Positions 1 to 7,468 of a stretch of DNA of 13,787 bases are shown in pieces; position 1 is the stretch's first letter, and each line of letters begins with the position of its first letter. Location of the stretch: the NCBI GenBank assembly GCA_002391465.1, contig DGFC01000084.1:1-13787 (forward strand). The letters run 5' to 3'. Source of the DNA: Firmicutes bacterium UBA3910. GTDB lineage: Bacteria; Bacillota; Limnochordia; Darwinibacteriales; Darwinibacteriaceae. Under the pieces are notes generated by a model, which was not told where the DNA came from, made no database searches, and saw nothing but the letters and a program-made list of their open reading frames with translations. Position numbers and translations under genes: made by a program.

Positions 1-677
1 ATCACAGGCAGGGTAATCATCCAGAATGATTGCCAGCCCGAAGCCCCTTCCACCTTAGCTGCTTCATAGAGCGAACTGGAAATAGACTGCAGTCCCGCTA
101 AGAAGATCAAAATTTGGATCCCGGAGGCTCGAATCACTTCGGGCACCCGTTCTACAACGTCAATCACATAGAGCATCATCTGGGGCGGAATCTTCATTTG
201 CATCAAAAAGTTGGTCAAGGCCGGCCCTGACATAAACCCGCTGAGGGCATTGCCCGACTGTTCTAACATAGTGCGCATGTAGTCTGTCTGTTCCAGGCTC
301 AGAACCACCCCGGATCCGAGAATCACCGGCAGGAAAAAGACTGATCTGGCCAAGAGCCGGCCGCGAAACTTGCTGTTCAGCAACATAGCTGCAAAAAAGG
401 CAAAGAAGATGATGGCCGGCACATCCACAAGCATTCTGAGCAGTGTTTCAGTAAACTTGGGCAAGAACTCGGTATCAACCTGGAGAGCGTAGCGAAAATT
501 CTCCCATTTGATGTATTCCAGCTCGTAACCTCCGCTAACAATCACCAGCCTGTTCATGCTGAAGATCAGACTTTGGATGAAGGGAGCCAGGAAGAAAAAG
601 ATAAACCCGATAATAAACGGTAGTGAGAACAGATAGCCTGTAAGTGCCTTCTGGCGCCTCAGCGATAGCCTTTTCAC
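1..677 (-). CDS. Sugar ABC transporter permease, MalF/UgpA/LplB type (C-terminus cut by window edge)
   Basis: Inner subunit of a carbohydrate ABC importer (binding-protein-dependent transport permease family). I read 225 full codons from a GTG start, beginning (V/M)KRLSLRRQKALTGYLF. Hydrophobic segments lie near residues 12-40, 80-100, 108-126 and 183-200. The cytoplasmic EAA loop that docks the ATPase is present near residues 205-225 (EAAKVEGASGWQSFWMITLP), and the reading frame runs off the left edge just after it, so roughly 70-90 residues are missing. The GTG start overlaps the stop of the DUF5696-like gene (TGA at 674-676), which indicates translational coupling; a modest G-rich site (GGTGGTG, 682-688) precedes it. 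This is a second MalF-type permease in the operon, so a MalG partner and probably another binding protein are expected just beyond the window. Its substrate is unknown. Family assignment is firm; the exact start is slightly less certain because of the weak ribosome site. Confidence 0.92.
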   Translation of the reverse strand, partial: MKRLSLRRQKALTGYLFSLPFIIGFIFFFLAPFIQSLIFSMNRLVIVSGGYELEYIKWENFRYALQVDTEFLPKFTETLLRMLVDVPAIIFFAFFAAMLLNSKFRGRLLARSVFFLPVILGSGVVLSLEQTDYMRTMLEQSGNALSGFMSGPALTNFLMQMKIPPQMMLYVIDVVERVPEVIRASGIQILIFLAGLQSISSSLYEAAKVEGASGWQSFWMITLPV

Positions 678-3457
678 AGGTCACCACCCCTTTCTACAAG
701 GTAGCCTTCACTTGGTATAACCCTACCCCACTGCCACACCGGTTTGTCCGTGTAATTGACCAGCACCTGCAAGCCGTTTTCATACGTGGTCCGATAAACG
801 CCCGGACGTCCCTGGTCGTGTCCGACAATGCCTTGACCCCGCACTTCCTGTAAAATGGGTGCCACTTCATGGAAAAACGCAAGGGCGTCGTCCTTTGAAT
901 CATAGTAATTGGTTGCCAAGAGATATTCAAAGTCCGTTCCCTTAATTAGGGACGAATCCCCAATGCTCCAGCGGAAAAAGGGCAGTTCTCCCCTCTCCAG
1001 GCTGCGCAAAAGCTCTTGCCGGGTAATGCCGCCAAAATTGAGGGGCTGACCGGCATAGTCTACATAGCCATGGAAGACAATCTGATAAAAGGGAACATTT
1101 CTGTCGACGATCAGAAGAGGACTGGCCTCTGTCGGGGCCTCTACAATCTGCCGGGCATACGGGGCAGCATAGTCATTTCCGCCTACTACCAGCAAAGAGC
1201 GGCCAGCATGCTTCATTTTTTCCAGCTGTTCCACCAAAATGGCCTCCGCCTCAGGGCGATGTACCATCTTGCTTGCATCATCAATAAAGTCTGAGTAGAG
1301 ACTTCTCCCTAGTCGGCGCAAGGAGAGATTGGCCTGGTCGTAAGGGGCCAGGGAATTTAGGAAACGATCTACCAGATTGCCTATGGCCCTTGGTGACACT
1401 GCATAAGCCTCCCGGCTGGTGTCCCTTTGGTAGGTGGAAATATTATAATCCCATATCTTAACCGCAGAACGGTTGAGAAAGCGTGATGTATCCCTGGACG
1501 CCCTAAATGAGTCATACCAGGTGTTCCTATAAACCCTGCTGAAGTCCACATCTAGATAGAGTTCTACCGGGTTGTGCCTCGTATATTCGAGAAGAGCCTG
1601 GAAATCGGCTTTACTGCCTAGGTCTTTTTCTAAAGAGAACCGATCCGGCACATAGTGCTCAATGCCCCCCTTAGACCAGCCCACATAGCGCAGTCGTGCG
1701 GCCTTGACATCTGAGATCTTAAGATCTTCTAAAATGGTCAAGACATCCGCGTAGGAGGTCAAAGGCCTGATTACTTCCCGGGGAGCCCCAAAGCTCGGTT
1801 CATAATCATGGATACCGCCAATCATCTCAACCACAAGGGGTACAACTTCATCTGCCTCGATTTTCTGCAGATCATGTTTCGCCACTAAGTAGTCGCGGTA
1901 GGTCTTGGCCATGCCCACATAATCAGCCTCTTCACCAGTTAGGAACGTAATGCGCTGCACGATGTCTCCCTGGAAGGGTTTGACCGCGTAGGCATCAACC
2001 ATCTTGTTGTCAAGACTTGACTCCACCCCGAACAGGACGATCGAAGCCCGGGGAGTTAAAGCATAACGTGCATACACTTTGGCAAAGGACTCAGAACGTC
2101 CTGCACTCTCCGCATTGATGTAGGCCATAGAAGCCCCTTCTTCGAGGATGGTGAAAAATGCCCTTTCCCCTTCCACTAGGCCAAAGACAGGGAGGTAAAT
2201 GGCAGGCCCTTGCGCAATCCGTTCGATCTGCGGCGCGATAGCTGCATCTACACCATAGACAGCCCCTGAATAAGCCGGCAGGTTGTTCTTCCTGGGATTG
2301 GTCAGTTCAATTAAGGCACCGGAGCGCTCCGGCACAAAGATGTAACCTTCTGAGCTTTCATGGGCTCCGCCAAAGTAGGGCAGCAGATCAATGGAATAAG
2401 GATAAAAGGTTTCCAGCAATCCCTGATCATTTTCGATCTCCCGTGGATATCCAATTTCCCCAGCCGGCACCTTAACAACCAAGTCTCGCCCATCTAGCTC
2501 CACTATGACAGGAACTTTAAAGACTTCCGGGTTAGGCCGGGGCGGATCAATATTGTGGCGCTGATGCTCTGCCCCGATATCCTGGGGCGTATAGCCCAGT
2601 TCCTGGAAGATCCTGGCGAACTCCGGACGGTTGTAAAGCTTGTAGGTCTCATCAAGGAGTGCATAAAAGGGACCTTTGAACACAAAGTCAAAGTCAGCAG
2701 GGGTCAAAAGCCCCCTTCTCTCCACATCTGACCTGTTGTTGGTAATCGTATCTGCCAAACGCTCGATGAGATGTTTCTTGCGTTCATGGGGTTCGTCATG
2801 CAGCCCCATGCGGGTATCCTTCAAATCTCCGCTGAGGATTTCAATTTCCCAGTTTCCGAAGATAGCGGGCAGATCCAAACCGAAAACAGACACCCGTTCG
2901 TAAGGATCAAAGTCCTGCTCAACAAAATTCAACAGGCTGTACGATCCCAAGAGAATCTCTTGATCGAAGGGATCCTCAACCCTGGCCACCAGTGCTTCAA
3001 AGGTATCTTTGGCAATAAAGATTGGGTAATGGCTGCGCTCTCCCCACTGTCTGCCCAGGGTAAAATCGAAACGCACCTGTTCTGGGCCGATCGTAACAGT
3101 AAACTCTTCATGCAGCACACTGTCGCCATAGGAACTTAGGGTCTTGCCCTCGCGCCTGGGTGTGAAATAGTTGAGCACCACCAGGGAGCGCATGTTGTTC
3201 CGGGCGTTGCCCCGCTTAATCCGCTCCAAGTTAATGTTTTCTGTTGCGCTGTACCAAACCTCGCCGCTGGCGATATCCTCCACCGCAAACTCCGCGGTTT
3301 CTGCCCGTACATACAGCCGCAAAAACTCGTTTTCCAGGGCCAGGCTATAATTCTTAAGTTCAGCTGCCCATCCCTGGAAAGCTAATGCATGGACAAACAA
3401 AAGGCCCAGCACGCTGATGAGCAGTACCTTGTTGTTGAAAAATGATTGTTTCACCAT
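674..3457 (-). CDS. Secreted DUF5696-like protein, putative glycosidase-like enzyme
   Basis: A 927-residue exported protein that I match from memory to the DUF5696 family, which has no function I can cite. Residues 1-32 form a signal peptide (basic MVKQSFFNNK, hydrophobic core, likely cut after GWA). The N-terminal part (about 35-500) looks beta-rich, opening with a pattern seen in sugar-processing enzymes (FLRLYVRAETAEFAVED). Residues about 535-830 read like a TIM-barrel: strands ending in acidic residues at VVEMIGG (E544), LYLDVDF (D636, D638) and YSDFIDD (D723, D726, D727), then GGNDYAAPYA and VPFYQIVFHGYVDYAG. These acids are candidate catalytic residues by inference only. No cysteine and no C-terminal membrane anchor are seen. 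I chose the ATG at 3457 because GGGAGG sits 6 bases upstream; the TTG at 3463 abuts that site. The gene follows the NHL-Yip1 gene by 11 bases and overlaps the next permease by 4. Confidence 0.85.
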   Translation of the reverse strand: MVKQSFFNNKVLLISVLGLLFVHALAFQGWAAELKNYSLALENEFLRLYVRAETAEFAVEDIASGEVWYSATENINLERIKRGNARNNMRSLVVLNYFTPRREGKTLSSYGDSVLHEEFTVTIGPEQVRFDFTLGRQWGERSHYPIFIAKDTFEALVARVEDPFDQEILLGSYSLLNFVEQDFDPYERVSVFGLDLPAIFGNWEIEILSGDLKDTRMGLHDEPHERKKHLIERLADTITNNRSDVERRGLLTPADFDFVFKGPFYALLDETYKLYNRPEFARIFQELGYTPQDIGAEHQRHNIDPPRPNPEVFKVPVIVELDGRDLVVKVPAGEIGYPREIENDQGLLETFYPYSIDLLPYFGGAHESSEGYIFVPERSGALIELTNPRKNNLPAYSGAVYGVDAAIAPQIERIAQGPAIYLPVFGLVEGERAFFTILEEGASMAYINAESAGRSESFAKVYARYALTPRASIVLFGVESSLDNKMVDAYAVKPFQGDIVQRITFLTGEEADYVGMAKTYRDYLVAKHDLQKIEADEVVPLVVEMIGGIHDYEPSFGAPREVIRPLTSYADVLTILEDLKISDVKAARLRYVGWSKGGIEHYVPDRFSLEKDLGSKADFQALLEYTRHNPVELYLDVDFSRVYRNTWYDSFRASRDTSRFLNRSAVKIWDYNISTYQRDTSREAYAVSPRAIGNLVDRFLNSLAPYDQANLSLRRLGRSLYSDFIDDASKMVHRPEAEAILVEQLEKMKHAGRSLLVVGGNDYAAPYARQIVEAPTEASPLLIVDRNVPFYQIVFHGYVDYAGQPLNFGGITRQELLRSLERGELPFFRWSIGDSSLIKGTDFEYLLATNYYDSKDDALAFFHEVAPILQEVRGQGIVGHDQGRPGVYRTTYENGLQVLVNYTDKPVWQWGRVIPSEGYLVERGGDL

Positions 3458-3463
3458 AGCCAA

Positions 3464-3469
3464 CCTCCC
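3464..3469 (-). promoter_or_regulatory. Ribosome binding site deciding the DUF5696-like start
   Basis: GGGAGG on the minus strand lies 6 bases before the ATG at 3457 and shares its first G with the TAG stop of the upstream gene. The alternative TTG codon at 3461-3463 directly touches this site, leaving no spacer, so the ATG is the more plausible start. It gives a normal short basic leader ahead of the signal-peptide core. Confidence 0.75.
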
Positions 3470-5604
3470 TAGATACGGAATGTAATCTCAGTATAAAGTG
3501 AGTCAATAAACCCAACCAGCTGCGCAATGACATTGAGGAACAGGAGGGCTAAAAAGATTACAATACCGATACCCACACCTGTCAAAATACTTGTAAACAC
3601 GTTCTTGCCCAGCTCATACTGGTGAGTGATCATGGTTCCCATAAAGACCAGCGCCGCCATCCAAAGTACAGCCAGCGTACTGAAGACATAGTAAAATGCG
3701 CCTTCTTCTAAAGTGATGACACGGCTGATTAGAATCAATGGCAGATTGATAATAATGATCGGAACCAAAGCATAAGCCGTGGCAATATAGATATCCTTAA
3801 ACGTTCCCTTTCCTTCCATCAAACTGGTGAGACCCAAATTCACACCGCACCACAGGAAGAAGGGAAGCAGGATGGTGGACATTTCCAGGTAAATGTTAAG
3901 ATCCTTTGCTTCATTGAAGTTAAACAGGAAACCAGTATGCTGCCTAACCAGAATATAGGAAAATACTACTCCGGCCAGAATCACCGTTGCTGACAGCACG
4001 TTTCCCCGCTTTTCATGTTTCAGATCCCAAAAACCATCGGCTGGTCTGGTAGCCACATGCCAGGCATAAGCGAGGCTTTGGCCGAAAGCCTTCACCTTGT
4101 TCTCGCTGACCCTTGTGGCCAGCCCCCGATACTCGCCCGAATTATGCCTGCGGCGTTTGACCCAGGCAGACAGAACTTTCCCCACAACCACCAGGACTAT
4201 CAGGCCGCCCATCATGTAGGAAAAGTTTTCATTGATCCACTCCCGCCGATACAGCTGCAGGGCCTGGGAATACCCCGCCCGATCCTGGCCAAGGCGGTAC
4301 ATCTCCATAGCTCCTGCAAAATCCCCCTGCCTCAAAAGGGAACGGCCGATGCCGCTGTAGGCTAAGTCCAGGTTGGGATTGCGATACACGACTTCTCGCC
4401 ACAGATCAGCTGAGCCATGGTAGTCGCCGGACTGATAAAGCGCGATCGCACTGTGAATCAGGCTGGCATATTCCGTCGGATCCAAGACTGAGATCAGATT
4501 CATCCTCCGATCCAAGACCAGGAGACGCTCGCCAATCGCGGTGATAGCAGAGGGGTTCCTGAATCCGCCTTTTTCAAAAGAAACACTGCCAAAAGCATAG
4601 AGCAGATTGCCATTGTCATCATAGGTGAAAACCCGGCCCCGGGTCAGATCCACAGCACTGTATATGCCATGCTCACGAACGACAATGTCCGTAAAGGCTG
4701 TACGTCCAGTGACAGTAGCATGGGGGTTGCCCACCGATTCGATGAAGTCCACATCGCCTAGCGGGGGAGGAAAGCCCCCCCGTGGTCTGCGCAGAACATC
4801 TTCCCCCGAAGGATTGAGGCGCCTGATCAGCTGCCGCACATTGGTCTGGCCCCTGCTGAGCGTGGTATAGATAAATCCATTTTCATCGATGTCCACATTG
4901 CTGTATTCAGTAGGTACAAAGATGATTGATCTTTCCTTTTGAGCTTCCGTCATTACGCTGCGCCAGAAGTATTCCCAAGGACTGGGACTTACTCTCGGTG
5001 CGCCAATAAACCCGCTAAAGATGCCTTGCTCATCAAATTCCATCAGGCCTTCCAGTACGCCTTCGGCAATAACGTACACCCGGCCTACCTTGTCTACCAC
5101 CAGCTTCATGGGGCGGAAACGAAAATCTTCAGGGATCAGTTCCTGATCCGTAGGATTTTCAATCGTACGCTGCAAATCGCCCGCTGCATCGAGGATTACT
5201 ATGCGGCGATTACCGTAGTCAGCCACATAGAGATCCCCGTCGTCTGTGACAAAAAGTCCGGTGGGAGTGTTCAAAGCATCCATCTCTTCCCCATTTTGAA
5301 AACCGGTGATCACCTTGTCTACCAGCAGCTCTTCATTGAGTACCACAATGCGGTTATTGCCGGTATCGGCGATATAAACCTGATTTGTTGAGGAAACAGT
5401 CAGATCCTGAGGTTCCCGAAAGGCACCGATGCCTAAATCATGGCCGTAGATCTCATAAGCCGCTTCATAGACACTTGGTCCCGGTACAGCCTCGCCATTA
5501 ATGCTGTAAGTGTAACTTCCCTGTGCCCACAGCTGACCCTGGACTAAAGTAAGGGCTGTAAACAGCACCATGAAGCATAGTACAACAAATCGATTCAGCT
5601 TCAT
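3469..5604 (-). CDS. NHL beta-propeller / TPR / Yip1-like membrane protein
   Basis: A 711-residue modular membrane protein. Residues 1-28 form a signal peptide (cut likely after LWA). Residues about 60-376 carry NHL-type propeller blades, clearest at VYIADTGNNRIVVLN (76-90) and LYVADYGNRRIVILD (125-139), with weaker blades near 163-200, 233-262, 303-340 and 350-376. Residues about 380-450 form TPR-like helices (ALYQSGDYHGSADLWREVV, then GIGRSLLRQGDFAGAMEMYR). One membrane span follows (464-482), then a basic cytoplasmic stretch (WVKRRRH), then a Yip1-like domain from about 515 to 708 with five hydrophobic segments, opening with WHVATRPADGFWDLKHEKRG. Predicted topology puts propeller and TPR outside. 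NHL propellers usually bind proteins, nucleic acid or sugars; the partner here is unknown. A GGGAGGT site lies 7 bases before the ATG. Position between the transporter and the DUF5696-like gene suggests a docking, sensing or assembly role, which is inference. Confidence 0.9.
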   Translation of the reverse strand: MKLNRFVVLCFMVLFTALTLVQGQLWAQGSYTYSINGEAVPGPSVYEAAYEIYGHDLGIGAFREPQDLTVSSTNQVYIADTGNNRIVVLNEELLVDKVITGFQNGEEMDALNTPTGLFVTDDGDLYVADYGNRRIVILDAAGDLQRTIENPTDQELIPEDFRFRPMKLVVDKVGRVYVIAEGVLEGLMEFDEQGIFSGFIGAPRVSPSPWEYFWRSVMTEAQKERSIIFVPTEYSNVDIDENGFIYTTLSRGQTNVRQLIRRLNPSGEDVLRRPRGGFPPPLGDVDFIESVGNPHATVTGRTAFTDIVVREHGIYSAVDLTRGRVFTYDDNGNLLYAFGSVSFEKGGFRNPSAITAIGERLLVLDRRMNLISVLDPTEYASLIHSAIALYQSGDYHGSADLWREVVYRNPNLDLAYSGIGRSLLRQGDFAGAMEMYRLGQDRAGYSQALQLYRREWINENFSYMMGGLIVLVVVGKVLSAWVKRRRHNSGEYRGLATRVSENKVKAFGQSLAYAWHVATRPADGFWDLKHEKRGNVLSATVILAGVVFSYILVRQHTGFLFNFNEAKDLNIYLEMSTILLPFFLWCGVNLGLTSLMEGKGTFKDIYIATAYALVPIIIINLPLILISRVITLEEGAFYYVFSTLAVLWMAALVFMGTMITHQYELGKNVFTSILTGVGIGIVIFLALLFLNVIAQLVGFIDSLYTEITFRI

Positions 5605-5626
5605 CTTAACTACCTCCCATGGTCTA

Positions 5627-6487
5627 CTACTTGATCCCTGATGTGCCCATCGTATCGATTACATTGCTCTGGTTGACCACAAAGACAATGATGGGAACAA
5701 TCATCATGATCACACCAACCGCGGCACCGACACCTGCCCTGGCAATCCCGCCGGCAATGATCTGGTTAAGTGCGTAAGGCAGGGTTTTCAGCTGTTCACT
5801 GTAAATGAACTGGCCTCCTGTTTCGGCCCAAAGACCTTGGAAGGATAAGATAATCAGTGTCAGCCAGCCAGGTTTACAGTTGGGCATCACAATCCGCCAG
5901 AAGATCTTCCACTCACTGGCCCCTTCAATTCTAGCCGCCTCCAGAAGGGCATCGGGAATCATCGCCTCAATAAACTGTTTCATTAAGAAGAGACCCAAAC
6001 TCATGGCCCAGGCCGGCAGGATGATGGCCCAGTAGGTATCCACCAAGCCAAACCGGGAAACGATGAGGTAGTTGGGAATGTTCGTAACCTCCCGGGCAAA
6101 CATCAGCGATAGAACCACGATGCCGAAGAAAAAGTTTGAACCGGGAAACTTATGCTTAGCTAAGGCATAGGCAGCCAGGGAAGCAACGATCACATGGCCT
6201 GCAGTGCCGCCAATGGAAATCACAAGTGTGTTCATTACATAGCGTGAAAATGGCACCCAGGAATTGGACATCAGGACAAAGAGGTCGAAAAAGTTGTCCA
6301 AAGTTGGGTTCCGTGCAAAGAAAACCGGCGGAAACAAGAACAGTTCGTTCAGCGGCTTAAAGGCATTGGAAACAGCATAAATCAAGGGCAGCACCGAAAA
6401 GAGTGCTCCTGCGAACAGAAAGATAAAGATTGCCAGATCACCGCCAAAAGATCGGGCCGGTTTTTTGTTCCAAAGTCCGACTCTCAT
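5627..6487 (-). CDS. Sugar ABC transporter permease, MalG/UgpE type
   Basis: A 286-residue inner-membrane subunit of a carbohydrate ABC importer, normal length for the MalG-like group. Hydrophobic spans lie near residues 17-40, 84-110, 119-135, 150-170, 206-222 and 252-272. The EAA loop that contacts the ATPase is clear at about 183-203 (EAARIEGASEWKIFWRIVMP), with the conserved glycine and the I-x-x-P ending. The C-terminus (NVIDTMGTSGIK) resembles the short conserved tail of Bacillota MalG-like permeases. It starts 12 bases after the stop of the MalF-type gene, behind a purine-rich site (GGGGGGAGAAGG), so the two are surely co-translated partners. No ATPase gene is in the window; such importers commonly share one MsmX/MsiK-type ATPase encoded elsewhere. 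The transported sugar is inferred only from context (mannose-containing oligosaccharide). Confidence 0.95.
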   Translation of the reverse strand: MRVGLWNKKPARSFGGDLAIFIFLFAGALFSVLPLIYAVSNAFKPLNELFLFPPVFFARNPTLDNFFDLFVLMSNSWVPFSRYVMNTLVISIGGTAGHVIVASLAAYALAKHKFPGSNFFFGIVVLSLMFAREVTNIPNYLIVSRFGLVDTYWAIILPAWAMSLGLFLMKQFIEAMIPDALLEAARIEGASEWKIFWRIVMPNCKPGWLTLIILSFQGLWAETGGQFIYSEQLKTLPYALNQIIAGGIARAGVGAAVGVIMMIVPIIVFVVNQSNVIDTMGTSGIK

Positions 6488-6499
6488 CCTTCTCCCCCC

Positions 6500-7453
6500 T
6501 TAAGTACCTAATTTATTGAGAAAACGTTGTACCCAGCGCTGCACTCCGACCATTGTCAAGAAAAGAATAACTGCAATTGCCGAAGCAGTGCCCATTTCAA
6601 AACGCACATTGCCGTAGTCAATCAGATGGGCCACAATGGTATGGCCTGCATAGTCTGTACTGGGGAAACCCACCAGGGGAATGATCTGCGCCGCCGCAGT
6701 AAAGGAGCCTGTGATTGACATGATTGCCCCAAACATGAGGTAGCCCCGCATCTGAGGCAAGGTGATGTAAAACAGTTCCTGCCAGCGATTACGAATGCCA
6801 TCTACTGCCCCGGCTTCATACAGACTGGAGTCAATGCCCTGAAGACCTGCAATAAAGGCTAGGAAACTTGTCCCCAGACTCATCCAGAGCACTACGATAA
6901 TAACAACACCCATCATATACTTAGGATCCGTCAGCCACTGGACAGGTTCTTTGATGATTCCCCAGTACAAGAGGAACCCGTTCACATAGCCATAGGCATC
7001 CCCGCTGAACATCACAGTCCAAATCATAAACAGAGCTCCAGATATGGAGGGTGCATACAGCATCAGCGTAAAGACGGCCCTGATTTTCGGTCTCAGCTCG
7101 TTAATGAACCAGGCATAGAGGAAACTGGCAAAATAACTCAAGGGCCCTGTAATAATGGCGAACACAAAGGTATTCTTCACCGCAATCAAAAAGACATCAT
7201 CTGACAGAAAGAGCCTGAGATAGTTGGCCCAGCCAACAAATTTCGGCGGCTGAATCATATTGTAATTCGTAAAGCTAAGGGCGATGGCAACAAAGACAGG
7301 TATCACGGTAAAGAGCGTAAAGAGCAGGCCATAAGGGGCGATAAACAGATAGGAGATCTTATTGGCCTTAATTTCGCCCCAAAGGCGCCCTAAACGTCCC
7401 TCCGGACGGCTTTGCGGTGCACTTGACAAAGGTTTTTCGGCAGCAGTTCGCAT
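6500..7453 (-). CDS. Sugar ABC transporter permease, MalF/UgpA type
   Basis: A 317-residue inner-membrane subunit pairing with the MalG-type protein encoded immediately downstream. A polar N-terminal tail of about 32 residues is followed by spans near 33-57, 90-113, 126-148, 178-203, 237-257 and 288-305. The EAA loop is at about 213-233 (EAGAVDGIRNRWQELFYITL followed by P); the third position is Gly rather than the usual Ala, a common tolerated change. Typical MalF-like family text is also present at the first span (YLFIAPYGLLFTLFTVIPVF) and just before the loop (AGLQGIDSSLYEAG). The ATG at 7453 has GGGGGAG 5 bases upstream and lies 15 bases after the stop of the binding-protein gene, so the order binding protein, MalF, MalG is the classic importer layout. 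Substrate unknown. Confidence 0.95.
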   Translation of the reverse strand: MRTAAEKPLSSAPQSRPEGRLGRLWGEIKANKISYLFIAPYGLLFTLFTVIPVFVAIALSFTNYNMIQPPKFVGWANYLRLFLSDDVFLIAVKNTFVFAIITGPLSYFASFLYAWFINELRPKIRAVFTLMLYAPSISGALFMIWTVMFSGDAYGYVNGFLLYWGIIKEPVQWLTDPKYMMGVVIIVVLWMSLGTSFLAFIAGLQGIDSSLYEAGAVDGIRNRWQELFYITLPQMRGYLMFGAIMSITGSFTAAAQIIPLVGFPSTDYAGHTIVAHLIDYGNVRFEMGTASAIAVILFLTMVGVQRWVQRFLNKLGT

Positions 7454-7468
7454 CTCTACTCCCCCTTC

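Noticed and set aside
1714..1727. Perfect 14-base palindrome AGATCTTAAGATCT
   Set aside because: It lies deep within the DUF5696-like coding region, encoding EDLKIS with ordinary codons, far from any gene start. No second copy was noticed, so chance is the simplest explanation.
4762..4782. GC-rich inverted repeat (CGGGGG ... CCCCCG) that could resemble a terminator stem
   Set aside because: It is inside the NHL propeller coding region, where it encodes a Gly/Pro-rich loop (RGGFPPPLG), and is not followed by a T-run on either strand.
5605..5626. The longest gap between genes (22 bases), considered for a promoter or terminator
   Set aside because: It contains the ribosome site of the next gene (GGGAGGT, 5612-5618) and is too short for a promoter or a stem-loop with a T-run.
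6513..6530. Sequence GAGAAAACGTTGTAC resembling a catabolite-control (cre) site
   Set aside because: It has several mismatches to the cre consensus and sits in the 3' end of the MalF-type permease gene, not near a promoter.
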